A stretch of DNA of 64,000 nt from contig NZ_JAINUY010000004.1 in NCBI RefSeq assembly GCF_020026915.1, positions 1 to 64,000 on the forward strand, in the 5' to 3' direction. The notes beneath the pieces were generated by a model. That model did not search any database and was not told where the DNA came from. It worked only from the letters and a program-made list of their open reading frames with translations. Positions 35,183-43,875 of this stretch are shown one piece after another; positions within the stretch are counted from its first letter, which is position 1, and every line of letters starts with the position of its first letter. The stretch is from Flavobacterium potami. GTDB taxonomy: Bacteria > Bacteroidota > Bacteroidia > Flavobacteriales > Flavobacteriaceae. The position numbers were made by a program, and so were the translations under genes.

Positions 35183-35797
35183 ATGAAAACCAAATTATCA
35201 CTTATTTTAGCCCTTTTTACTTTTTGTTTCGCAAACGCTCAAGAAAACGAAGCCGAATCGGAAATGAACTCAGCAAAAGGTGTTACTTTTTCACAAGGCG
35301 ATATGTTTCTTGAAGGTTCTATAAAAATAAGTACTGGCGGTGAAGAAGATTATTATGGTTTTAGTCCAAAATTTGGCTATTTCCTAAATGATAAATTTGC
35401 TGTTGGAGCGAAACTAAATTATGCAAGTATCAAACAAGAAACTCCATATGAGAAAACAAATGTATTTGGAGCTGGAGCTTTTGCACGTTACTATTTCTTA
35501 GAATTAGATAAAAAACGTTTTAAAACTTATGCAGAAGTAGGTTTAGGATTCGGAAGAAATAAATATGAAAGTGATGTTATTGACGACACTACAAATAGTA
35601 TAACAGCAGATGTAAATATTGGATTAAACTACTTTATTACCAAGAACGTTGCAGTAACTTTTGTATTAGCCAATATGCTTTCTTACAACAGTGTTGCTCC
35701 AGAAAATGGTCCGTCATCCGATACTTTTCAATTAAACATTAACTTATTTGAAAACATCTTCGACCAACCACAATTCGGATTATTATACAGATTCTAA
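35183..35797 (+). CDS. Outer-membrane beta-barrel protein
   Basis: A 204-residue protein with a clear signal peptide (MKTKLSLILALFTFCFANAQ). The mature part has alternating strands (FLEGSIKIS, YYGFSPKFGYFLNDKFAVGA, KTYAEVGLGFGRNKYES) and a terminal aromatic residue (QPQFGLLYRF), the signature of small eight-strand OmpW/porin-type barrels of Bacteroidota. Ligand and role cannot be read. It stands alone between two strong terminators, so it is monocistronic. The 5' gap of 229 bp is AT-rich with no other gene. Confidence 0.82.
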   Translation: MKTKLSLILALFTFCFANAQENEAESEMNSAKGVTFSQGDMFLEGSIKISTGGEEDYYGFSPKFGYFLNDKFAVGAKLNYASIKQETPYEKTNVFGAGAFARYYFLELDKKRFKTYAEVGLGFGRNKYESDVIDDTTNSITADVNIGLNYFITKNVAVTFVLANMLSYNSVAPENGPSSDTFQLNINLFENIFDQPQFGLLYRF

Positions 35798-35820
35798 TTC
35801 GTTCATTCAAATTATAAATC

Positions 35821-35853
35821 AAAAGCTGTCTCAATTTGGGACAGCTTTTTTAT
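35821..35853 (+). terminator. Intrinsic terminator of the outer-membrane barrel gene
   Basis: AAAAGCTGTC (35821-35830) pairs with GACAGCTTTT (35840-35849) and runs into a T-tract. Confidence 0.88.
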
Positions 35854-35915
35854 TTCGCAAAACATTTAACCTTTGTAACTTTGAACCTCTGAACCTTTGT
35901 AACTAAAAGAAAAAA

Positions 35916-36875
35916 ATGCTCGACGAAACTCCAAAACGATTTGACCGAATTGTTGCCATTCTGATACAATTGCAATCTAAAAAGATTGTAAAAGCACAGG
36001 AATTGGCCGATCGTTTTGATTGCAGTTTAAGAACCATTTATCGAGACATTCGAACATTGGAAGCTTCCGGAGTTCCTATTTATAGCGAAGCGGGAGTTGG
36101 TTACGCTTTAATGGACGGTTATCGTCTTCCGCCCGTTATGTTTACGCGCGAAGAAGTGAGCAGTTTTATCGCGGCCGAAAAATTAATCCAGAAATTTACC
36201 GATCCTGTTTTAGGAAATCATTATGCGAGTGCGATGTACAAACTAAAATCGGTTCTTCGAAATAGTGATAAAGACTGGCTTTCGAACATAGAATCGCGTG
36301 TGATTATGCAGACTGCTGAACCGATGTTTCATGATAATTCTCCTAATACTTTAACCGCTTTGTTTGAAAGTATTGCCGAAAAAAAGCAAATTTTACTTTC
36401 GTACAAAACCTTCGGAAAAGATGAATTAACCGAAAGAAACCTAGAGCCTGTTGGTGTTTTTCATGATAATAACAATTGGTATTTTTTAGGTTTCTGTCAT
36501 TTGCGAAAAGATTACAGACAGTTTCGAACCGACAGAATTCAGAACCTCAAAAAAACAGATTTAGATTTTACAATCGAGCATGATTCATTGGAAACTTATC
36601 TGAGTAAAAACGAAACCATTCCGACCACCAAAGTTCGACTTTTGGTCGACAGGAAAATCGCAAGGTATCTGACTTTTGATAGAAAATATCACGGATTTGT
36701 TTCTGAAAAAGAAGTTGGAGACAAACTAGAAATGACCTTTTTATCTCGTGATATCGAAAGCGGTTTTCCACGCTGGTTCTTAATGTTTGGTGATTATGCC
36801 GAAATTCTGGAACCCGAAATATTGAAAACAAAAGTTTTAGATTTAATCGAAATCAATAAAAAAAGACTTTTATAA
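35916..36875 (+). CDS. HTH-WYL domain transcriptional regulator (YafY-like)
   Basis: A 319-residue protein with an N-terminal HTH_11 winged helix (FDRIVAILIQLQSKKIVKAQ, LADRFDCSLRTIYRDIRTLE) and a WYL domain from about residue 140 (ERNLEPVGVFHDNNNWYFLG, YRQFRTDRIQNLKK), then the WCX-type C-terminal extension. WYL domains sense ligands or nucleic acids. The convergent neighbour encodes a DinB-like protein; a YafY-type regulator paired with DinB or other detoxification genes is a common arrangement, so that gene is a plausible target, although the two converge and do not share a promoter. Confidence 0.9.
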   Translation: MLDETPKRFDRIVAILIQLQSKKIVKAQELADRFDCSLRTIYRDIRTLEASGVPIYSEAGVGYALMDGYRLPPVMFTREEVSSFIAAEKLIQKFTDPVLGNHYASAMYKLKSVLRNSDKDWLSNIESRVIMQTAEPMFHDNSPNTLTALFESIAEKKQILLSYKTFGKDELTERNLEPVGVFHDNNNWYFLGFCHLRKDYRQFRTDRIQNLKKTDLDFTIEHDSLETYLSKNETIPTTKVRLLVDRKIARYLTFDRKYHGFVSEKEVGDKLEMTFLSRDIESGFPRWFLMFGDYAEILEPEILKTKVLDLIEINKKRLL

Positions 36876-36920
36876 AAAAACTCTCAAAAGAGAATTATTC
36901 TGTCTTTTGAGAGTTTTTTT
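36874..36920. terminator. Bidirectional terminator between WYL and DinB genes
   Basis: AAAAAAACTCTCAAAAGA (36874-36891) pairs with TCTTTTGAGAGTTTTTTT (36903-36920), an 18-bp stem with A and T runs on both sides, serving the two convergent genes. Confidence 0.9.
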
Positions 36921-36937
36921 ATTTCGTTTTCAGAGAA

Positions 36938-37417
36938 TTATCTTTCCCAGAAAAATGGTGGCTCAATATTTAAAGCTCTTAAATATACGTAACCTTGTCC
37001 ACGGTGATGCACTTCATTATCAATAAAATATAAAATATTTTGGATGATTGGAAACTCATATTGTCCAAATAAATTGAAAGTTTCGTTGAAATCTTCAATA
37101 GATAATTCCTCCCAATATTTATTGATTTCAGCTGTAGCTTCATCCCATTTTTCAAGATATTGCGCTTTAAAAATCAATTTTTCTGTTCCTTCTGTGTAAG
37201 GCTGTGCATCTCTGTTTACGATTCCTTTCATTGCCGGACCTCCAATTGCCAAAAGTTCGTCTACCAATTTTGAAAAAGGTCGCATTCCACCAATTGAAAA
37301 TTCAAAGAAATCCTTTTCAGGGAAAATTTCAATTAAACGACGTGTTAAAGCGCGATGACCTTGCCAATGTTTCAATAAATCTTCTGAACTGATTACTTGT
37401 GCTTCTAATGTTTTCAT
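36938..37417 (-). CDS. DinB superfamily metal-binding protein
   Basis: A 159-residue four-helix-bundle protein. The helix starts SEDLLKHWQGHRALTRRLIE, KLVDELLAIGGPAMKG, and the late motif FIDNEVHHRGQGYVYLRAL with conserved His residues match the DinB/YfiT-like family, which binds a divalent metal with three histidines. Members are involved in thiol transfer or detoxification, but most are uncharacterised. The ATG at 37417 is clear and the length is typical. It converges with the WYL regulator and shares a terminator with it. Confidence 0.85.
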   Translation of the reverse strand: MKTLEAQVISSEDLLKHWQGHRALTRRLIEIFPEKDFFEFSIGGMRPFSKLVDELLAIGGPAMKGIVNRDAQPYTEGTEKLIFKAQYLEKWDEATAEINKYWEELSIEDFNETFNLFGQYEFPIIQNILYFIDNEVHHRGQGYVYLRALNIEPPFFWER

Positions 37418-37648
37418 GATTTTTTAAGTTTTAAATTTCTACCCTTCAAAAGTAAAATGGGCCGGTGACAACAGTTTGTCAGTAGGAAAAAAAATTATAA
37501 AAACTTCTGTAATTTTCTATTTTAACAAAATTTGAATTCTTCTTCTTTTTTCATTAAACGACATTAAAAAATCATAAAATACTGACAATCAAAAAAATAA
37601 AATAAAATAATTCGTATCTTTAAGTTAGTAGACAAATGAAAATGAATT

Positions 37649-40600
37649 ATGAGAGCTGTCCTGTTTCTACTTTTACTACTATATTCGACCCTATCTTCAT
37701 CTCAAGGAATTGCAGTCGATACTACAACTTTGAGCATCCCAGAATTGGTGCGAACGGAGTTGATGCAAAATGGCTGTTCAAACGAAAGTAATTTTAAATT
37801 TTCCTCACATCAGGGTATCGGTAAATTCACCAATACCAATCCGAACTTTCCAATTTCTAGCGGAATAATTATACGAAACGGAATCGCCAAATATACCGAA
37901 GGTCCATACAACGGCACAAATGAAAGTAGTAAAATCAATAATGCGACCGATAGTGATCTACAGGAAATCAGTGATAATAACGGGCAAACTGTACCTGTTA
38001 CCGATGTCAGCTTTCTTCAATTTGATTTTACCCCTTTATCCAGTAATTTTAGCTTTGATTTTCTTTTTGCCTCCAATGAATATGGAGAATTTCAATGCGG
38101 ATTTAGTGATGTTTTTGCCTTTATATTAACAGATTTAACCACAGGAATTACCACCAATCTTGCCGTAGTGCCAGGAACAACGACGCCTGTTTCTGTCAAA
38201 AACATTAGAGACCAGCAATATAATTCGTCTTGTTTATCTGCCAACGCAAATCTATTTGATCGTTACAATGTTGCGAATCCTGTTCAGTCACCTCTTAATA
38301 TGAGAGGCGAAACCAAAGTTTTAACTGCTAGCTCAACGGTTATTCCGAACAGAACGTATCGCATAAAACTGGCAATTGGCGATTACAACGACAGTAATTA
38401 TGACTCAGCAGTATTTATAAAAGGAGGTAGTTTTATGACTACTCTAAATCTAGGACCAGATCGAACGATTTGCCAAAGCGAAAAAATTACCCTTACAGCC
38501 GAACTTGTGGGGAATTTTAATTATGAATGGACATTAAACGGACTTGTAATTCCTAATGAAACCAGCAATTCAATCACAGTAGATAAAGCCGGAACTTATG
38601 GCGTAACAGCAACACTTTCAGGCTGTGTTATTAAAGACGAAGTTGTTATTCAAGACCTCATCATAAGATCTCCTCAAAATCTAACTGCCTGTTATAACAC
38701 AAATGGTATTTATCAATATGATTTAACGGTAAATAATTTAGCCGCATTAGGAATTGATCCTGAAAAATATGCCATTTATTACTTTGATTCTTTAGCTTCA
38801 GCGAATGCTAACGGACCAACGATACCTGAAAATCAATTAAAATCATATACCAGTTCTGGCAATCAGACCATTTATATAAAAGCGGTTCCAATTTATGATA
38901 AAACTTTCTTTTGCAGTAATCTTGTTTCTTTTAATTTATTAGTAACTCAGCCAATTAATGTTGCAAAACCGCCAGATTTAAGTGGTTGTGATGATTTAGC
39001 TAAAAATGTTACTTTCGATTTAACCGCTCAGGAAACCATCATTTTGAATGGCTTAAATCCTGCTGAATACAAAATCAGTTATCACAATAGCCAAACAGAT
39101 GCCAACAACAAAACAAACAACATTTCAAATCCAAAAACATTCAGAACATCTTTATCAGAATCACCAAAAACAATTTGGGTTCGAGTTGAAAATATTTCGA
39201 GTGCTGCTTGTTACGCCACAGTTAGTTTCAACATTATCATCAATCCACTTCCTGTTGTAGATAAAATTCCGAATGTTGTTGCCTGTAACAGTTATACCTT
39301 ACCGCCAATTCAAAATGGAGAATATAATACAGCCCCAAATGGAACTGGAACGAAACTAAATGCAGGAGATGTCATTACCACGGGCGGTCTTTATTATATC
39401 TATAAGGGACCAAATGCGAACAACTGCACCAATGAAACCAGTTTTAATGTTATCCTGATTTACGAAATTGATTTTAAAAAAGAAGCCTGCGGTCAGTATA
39501 TCGTTCCAAGAGTACCTGCGGGAGGTTTTTTTACACAACCTGGAGAAAAAGGGGATTCTATTCCTGAAGGAACAGCATTTACGGCGAGTCAAACAATTTA
39601 CTATTATGTAGTAATCAATGGTTCGGTATGTCGCGATATAGCAGTACCTTTTATAGTGTATCCTTTACCATTGGTAGACAAACCTGCCAATATCATTACT
39701 TGCGATTCTTATGCATTGCCTCCACTAACTAACGGAAATTATTTTACTTTATCTGGAGGTTTGGGTACAAAATTGAATGCCGGAGACAGAATAACAACAA
39801 GCCAGACCGTTTTTGTTTTTGCAAATGATGGAAGATGTACCAATGAAAATTCGTTTAAAATAGACATCATCAATTCTCCCATATTTGTTCCAGTTTCAAG
39901 ATGCGGAAGTTTTACTTTACCTCCAGTTGCCGTTGGTGGTTATTATGACAGCCCTGGTGGTCAGGGCAAAAATATCCCGGCCGGAACTGTTATTACCAAT
40001 TCGCAAACTGTCTACTATTTTGCCACAACAACAACTTCGCCCAATTGCACCGAAAATCTTAAATATGTCATTACTATAAATCCTCTTCCCCTAGTTGATA
40101 CACCAGTCAATAGATTAGAATGCAACCGTTATGTATTACCACCATTGACAAATGGCAATTATTTTACGCAAAGCAATGGTAAAGGAAAAGCATTAAAAGC
40201 AGGTGACATCATTACTTCTACACAAACTATTTACGTTTATTCCGTAGGGCCTTTATGTACAAACGAACATAGTTTTACTGTCGAAATTAGGCCTCTTCCT
40301 CCAGTTGACAGTTTCACAGACGTTGTAACCTGTAATGATTTTATACTTCCTAAATTAAAAAATGGAAAATATTACACAGCTACCGGAGGACCAAAAGGAA
40401 CGGGAACGCAACTTACTGAAGGAACAAGAATTAACACAACCCAGACTATTTACATTTATAACGAATGGGCAGATTTTAAATCCTGCAGTAACGAAACGTT
40501 TTTCAAAGTCAATTATAACGGAATAGACGTTGGTAATTTTAGCAATATAAATGCATGCGATAGTTATACTTTACCTGCTTTAACATTAGGAAATTATTAT

Positions 40601-41704
40601 ACACAGTCTGGAGGAAAAGGTCCTGTTATTCCGGCTGGAACTGTCATCACCAACTCGCAAACCCTATATGTTTATGCTATTGTCGGTACACGTTTAACTT
40701 GTGTCAGCGAAAAGAGTTTCTTGGTTACTATTTCCAAAACTCCAATCTTGGTTAGCACTCCTGATATTGCTATTTGCGAAAGCTATACGCTGCCTGCTTC
40801 AACCGTGGGAAATTATTATAGCGGCCCCAATGCAACCGGAACCCAATATATGGCAGGACAAAAAATAAATAATAGTCAAAAAATGTATATTTATGCATCG
40901 GCGGCGACAAATTCCAGTTGTTTTGCTCAGGATGATTTTGATATAACTATTTATCCTCTTAAAAATTTATCGATACCAAACGGAATCATTTGTGTTGATT
41001 TCCAAACAGGAACCTTGCGACATTCAGCACTATTAAATTCTGGAATAAATTCACCCGATTATACTGTAGAATGGTATCTAAAAGGCTCAAAAGTCAGTAC
41101 AGGCCCAACCTATTCTGCAACTCAAGAAGGAATTTACACTGTTGTACCTGTCAAAAACGTACCCGATGTCGGCAACGACTGTGGTTATAATCAGACTACC
41201 GTTACCGTCGAAAAATCTAGTCAGGCAGTTGCAACGGTTTCTGTATCTGATAATTTCACAGATGACATCGACATCATTGTAAATCTTACAAACGGATTCG
41301 GAACCTACGAATACCAATTGGATGATGGTGAATTTCAGACTAGCAATACCTTTGTGGACGTTGATTCCGGAGAACATGCCATTACAATAAGAGATATAAA
41401 AGCCAATTGCGACAATCTTATTTTATTTGCCAAAGTACTCAAATATCCAAAATTTTTCACCCCAAACAACGATGGGTATAACGATACTTGGAACATTCCT
41501 GATCTCGCAGATCAGCCCGATGCCGTTATCACTATTTTCGACCGATACGGCAAACTCATAAAAACAATTAAACCTTCCGGTATTGGCTGGGACGGCAATT
41601 ATGACGGTGCTCCCCTTCCTTCTACAGATTACTGGTTTGTGGCAACCTACACCCAAAATGGCATAATTCAGGAATTTAAAGCTCATTTTAGTATGAAACG
41701 ATAA
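37649..41704 (+). CDS. Large T9SS cargo protein with eight Cys repeats and CHU_C end
   Basis: A 1351-residue secreted protein (signal MRAVLFLLLLLYSTLSSSQG). Residues ~30-260 form a choice-of-anchor-L-type domain (FLQFDFTPLSSNFSFDFLFA, NEYGEFQCGFSDVFAF). An Ig-like domain follows, then from ~540 eight repeats of ~80 residues with the pattern C-x2-Y-x-LPP-x5-G-x-Y, each with a second Cys before a (T/S)(N/E)E(N/T)SF strand, suggesting a disulphide per repeat. The last ~85 residues are the gliding-motility-associated CHU_C domain (FFTPNNDGYNDTWNIPDL, ITIFDRYGKLIKTI), the type B T9SS signal. Such proteins act as surface adhesins. A structured repeat follows 6 nt after the stop. Confidence 0.9.
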   Translation: MRAVLFLLLLLYSTLSSSQGIAVDTTTLSIPELVRTELMQNGCSNESNFKFSSHQGIGKFTNTNPNFPISSGIIIRNGIAKYTEGPYNGTNESSKINNATDSDLQEISDNNGQTVPVTDVSFLQFDFTPLSSNFSFDFLFASNEYGEFQCGFSDVFAFILTDLTTGITTNLAVVPGTTTPVSVKNIRDQQYNSSCLSANANLFDRYNVANPVQSPLNMRGETKVLTASSTVIPNRTYRIKLAIGDYNDSNYDSAVFIKGGSFMTTLNLGPDRTICQSEKITLTAELVGNFNYEWTLNGLVIPNETSNSITVDKAGTYGVTATLSGCVIKDEVVIQDLIIRSPQNLTACYNTNGIYQYDLTVNNLAALGIDPEKYAIYYFDSLASANANGPTIPENQLKSYTSSGNQTIYIKAVPIYDKTFFCSNLVSFNLLVTQPINVAKPPDLSGCDDLAKNVTFDLTAQETIILNGLNPAEYKISYHNSQTDANNKTNNISNPKTFRTSLSESPKTIWVRVENISSAACYATVSFNIIINPLPVVDKIPNVVACNSYTLPPIQNGEYNTAPNGTGTKLNAGDVITTGGLYYIYKGPNANNCTNETSFNVILIYEIDFKKEACGQYIVPRVPAGGFFTQPGEKGDSIPEGTAFTASQTIYYYVVINGSVCRDIAVPFIVYPLPLVDKPANIITCDSYALPPLTNGNYFTLSGGLGTKLNAGDRITTSQTVFVFANDGRCTNENSFKIDIINSPIFVPVSRCGSFTLPPVAVGGYYDSPGGQGKNIPAGTVITNSQTVYYFATTTTSPNCTENLKYVITINPLPLVDTPVNRLECNRYVLPPLTNGNYFTQSNGKGKALKAGDIITSTQTIYVYSVGPLCTNEHSFTVEIRPLPPVDSFTDVVTCNDFILPKLKNGKYYTATGGPKGTGTQLTEGTRINTTQTIYIYNEWADFKSCSNETFFKVNYNGIDVGNFSNINACDSYTLPALTLGNYYTQSGGKGPVIPAGTVITNSQTLYVYAIVGTRLTCVSEKSFLVTISKTPILVSTPDIAICESYTLPASTVGNYYSGPNATGTQYMAGQKINNSQKMYIYASAATNSSCFAQDDFDITIYPLKNLSIPNGIICVDFQTGTLRHSALLNSGINSPDYTVEWYLKGSKVSTGPTYSATQEGIYTVVPVKNVPDVGNDCGYNQTTVTVEKSSQAVATVSVSDNFTDDIDIIVNLTNGFGTYEYQLDDGEFQTSNTFVDVDSGEHAITIRDIKANCDNLILFAKVLKYPKFFTPNNDGYNDTWNIPDLADQPDAVITIFDRYGKLIKTIKPSGIGWDGNYDGAPLPSTDYWFVATYTQNGIIQEFKAHFSMKR

Positions 41705-41710
41705 TGCTTT

Positions 41711-41827
41711 GGGCGTGCCACCGTTCTAATAAGAGGGCAAACTTAGATTGCGGTTCTTCGCCCTCTTATCAGAATGCTGTCAGGCTGTCCGCGTTACTTC
41801 GGTAACTTGCTCCCATCCTTCACGCGG
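41711..41827 (+). ncRNA. Structured RNA-like repeat, copy 2 (3' of the T9SS protein gene)
   Basis: It starts GGGCGTG 6 nt after the stop codon and ends CACGCGG. Helices: GCGTG/CACGC closing stem; ATAAGAGGGC/GCCCTCTTAT with TTCT/AGAA extension; GTTAC-UUCG-GTAAC. Compared with 9928-10044, the long stem changes T-A to A-T (AAGTGGG to AAGAGGG with the partner also changed) and the UUCG stem changes C-G to T-A, both keeping pairing. That is the signature of a conserved RNA fold. The rest of the 339-bp gap to thiL holds TTTG-rich promoter-like words. Confidence 0.65.
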
Positions 41828-41979
41828 TTAGCAAGAACTTTTAGGAAATTTGAGATTATTATTATCTATTTAGAAATACTGAGCGAAAGACGCATAAAAA
41901 AACTTAGAACCTTAGCAACTCAGAATCTTAGCATCTTTAAAAAAAACCAAAAAACTTTGTATCTCTGAACCTTTGTTTC

Positions 41980-42015
41980 TTTGTCACTTAAAAAGAAAAA
42001 ACCTTTGTACCTTTG
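41980..42015 (+). promoter_or_regulatory. Candidate thiL promoter
   Basis: TTTG at 41980-41983 and TACCTTTG at 42008-42015 are 24 nt apart, slightly long for the Bacteroidota pattern. The thiL ATG follows 28 nt later. A TTG at 41981 that would extend the reading frame is part of this promoter, not a start. Confidence 0.45.
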
Positions 42016-42043
42016 CAGCTTACAAACTTTGGAACTTAAAAAA

Positions 42044-43090
42044 ATGATAGAAGATAAAAATCAGCAACGAACTAGTATAGCGCAATTGGGAGAATTTGGT
42101 TTAATTGATCATTTAACCAAAAATTTTGATGTTACTCAAGAATCGACTTTAAAAAGTATTGGTGACGACGCAGCTGTTCTTGATTTTAAAGACAAAAAAG
42201 TAGTAGTTTCTACCGATTTACTGATTGAAGGAGTTCACTTTGACCTGGCTTATATGCCTTTGAAACATTTAGGGTACAAAGCAGTTGTGGTAAATGTTTC
42301 TGACATTTGCGCAATGAACGCAAAACCGACCCAGATTACAGTTTCTGTAGCAGTTTCAAATCGTTTTCCTCTTGAAGCTTTAGAAGAATTGTTTGCAGGA
42401 ATTACACATGCGGCAAAAGAATATAAAGTTGATGTAATTGGAGGGGACACTACCTCATCTCAAAAAGGCTTGATTATAAGTATTACAGCAATCGGAGAAG
42501 CTGACGAAAACGAATTGGTTTACCGTAACGGTGCCAAACAAACCGATTTATTAGTCGTTACAGGAGATATTGGTGCCGCTTACATGGGATTGCAAGTTTT
42601 AGAACGTGAGAAACAAGTTTTCCAGGTTAACCCAAACAATCAGCCAGATTTAGATCCTTATACGTATTTGGTAGAACGCCAGTTAAAACCAGAAGCTCGA
42701 AAAGATGTTCGCACTTTGCTTCATGCATTAGACATAAAACCAACGGCTATGATTGATATTTCAGACGGATTATCTTCTGAGATTATGCATATCTGCAAAC
42801 AATCTAAAGTGGGTTGTAATTTATACGAAGACAAATTGCCTCTAGATCCGCAGTTTATTTCGACTTGCGAAGAATTTAATATCGACAGTACCACTGTTGC
42901 CATTAACGGAGGTGAAGATTATGAACTTTTGTTTACTATTGACATCAACGATTTTGATAAAATAAAAGGAAATCCGAATTTCTCTGTTATCGGACATATG
43001 GCAGAAGAAAACGAAGGAATTCATCTCGTAACTCGTGCCAACACAAAAATTGCTCTAAAAGCACGTGGCTGGGACGCTCTAAGCGAATAA
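42044..43090 (+). CDS. thiL: Thiamine-monophosphate kinase
   Basis: A 348-residue enzyme that phosphorylates thiamine monophosphate with ATP to give thiamine diphosphate, in the cytoplasm. The AIRS/ThiL fold is visible: KSIGDDAAVLDFKDKKVVVS (metal-binding Asp pair), STDLLIEGVHFDLAYMPL, VNVSDICAMNAKPTQI, VIGGDTTSS, MIDISDGLSSEIMH and INGGEDYELLFT. The start MIEDKNQQ (42044) was chosen because 21 further upstream codons would be translated promoter sequence. No TPP riboswitch is visible upstream, as expected for a gene outside the biosynthetic operon. Confidence 0.97.
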   Translation: MIEDKNQQRTSIAQLGEFGLIDHLTKNFDVTQESTLKSIGDDAAVLDFKDKKVVVSTDLLIEGVHFDLAYMPLKHLGYKAVVVNVSDICAMNAKPTQITVSVAVSNRFPLEALEELFAGITHAAKEYKVDVIGGDTTSSQKGLIISITAIGEADENELVYRNGAKQTDLLVVTGDIGAAYMGLQVLEREKQVFQVNPNNQPDLDPYTYLVERQLKPEARKDVRTLLHALDIKPTAMIDISDGLSSEIMHICKQSKVGCNLYEDKLPLDPQFISTCEEFNIDSTTVAINGGEDYELLFTIDINDFDKIKGNPNFSVIGHMAEENEGIHLVTRANTKIALKARGWDALSE

Positions 43091-43110
43091 TCCTCAAAAA
43101 TATCAAATAA

Positions 43111-43155
43111 AAAATTCCAAATTCCAAACGTTAAGTCATTGGAATTTGGAATTTT
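43111..43155. terminator. Bidirectional terminator between thiL and the response regulator
   Basis: AAAATTCCAAATTCCA (43111-43126) pairs with TGGAATTTGGAATTTT (43140-43155). It serves the convergent thiL and response-regulator genes. Confidence 0.85.
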
Positions 43156-43176
43156 ACTTTTACTGGAATTTCTTTT

Positions 43177-43875
43177 CTAAAAGAGTCCTTTACTTTTTGC
43201 TTCTTTGAGTAAATCATCATCAGAATTGTTTTTGATTTTCAGCAATTCTTTTAAGTGTTTTTTTCTTTTTTCGATTGCATTTAAAGAAATGGGAATATTT
43301 TGCAGCATGTCATTACTTGAAATTCCTTTTGCTAAATGAATTAAAATCTGCTTATCGTACTGATCAATTTCAATGGCATTGTGCGTAGACTGATTTAGCA
43401 TTTTTACCACTGATTGGCTGTAATATTTTTCATTTTTCATTACTTTATCAAAAGCCAGAAGCAGCTCATCAAAAGTGAGATCATTTTTAATAATTAAACC
43501 ATTTGGCTGAATTGATCTGATAATTGTTTTAATTTTCAGTAATTCTGTATACATGGTCAGCAGAATAATATTGCAGGAAGGCATTTTCCTCAAAAGCAGT
43601 TTGGCCAGATCTTCTCCAGAAAAAATCTCTTTTTCTTCATAAGGAGGCATACTGATATCTAAAAATGCAATATCAAATTGTGGTGAATTAGGATCTTCAA
43701 TAATTTCGTAACCCGATTTACAATCGTGCGCCTGAAAAATTGAAAATTCATACTGTTGTGGATTATACCGCGTAATGGCATTCTTGTATCCTTCAATAAT
43801 AAATGGATGATCATCTACTATTAAAATGTTTTTTTTAACTAATTGCGAAACGGAGGCTGTTACATCAAATGTCAT
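43177..43875 (-). CDS. NarL/LuxR-type response regulator
   Basis: A 232-residue regulator. The receiver has the acidic pair in ILIVDDHPFI, the phospho-acceptor Asp near residue 72 in IAFLDISMPP, the Thr in ILLTMYT and the Lys in LIIKND. The C-terminal domain (about 165-225; DKQILIHLAKGISSNDMLQN, NAIEKRKKHLKELL) is a LuxR/GerE-like helix-turn-helix. Its ATG overlaps the kinase gene by 11 nt, so the two are translationally coupled and are cognate partners. It is the last gene of the signalling cluster and ends at a terminator. Confidence 0.92.
   Translation of the reverse strand: MTFDVTASVSQLVKKNILIVDDHPFIIEGYKNAITRYNPQQYEFSIFQAHDCKSGYEIIEDPNSPQFDIAFLDISMPPYEEKEIFSGEDLAKLLLRKMPSCNIILLTMYTELLKIKTIIRSIQPNGLIIKNDLTFDELLLAFDKVMKNEKYYSQSVVKMLNQSTHNAIEIDQYDKQILIHLAKGISSNDMLQNIPISLNAIEKRKKHLKELLKIKNNSDDDLLKEAKSKGLF

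Noticed and set aside
41774-41968. 64-residue plus-strand reading frame before thiL
   Set aside because: It begins inside the structured repeat and continues through TTTG-type promoter words; no protein features.
42000-42043. TPP riboswitch before thiL
   Set aside because: No thi-box-like conserved sequence is visible; the region is short and TTTG-rich.
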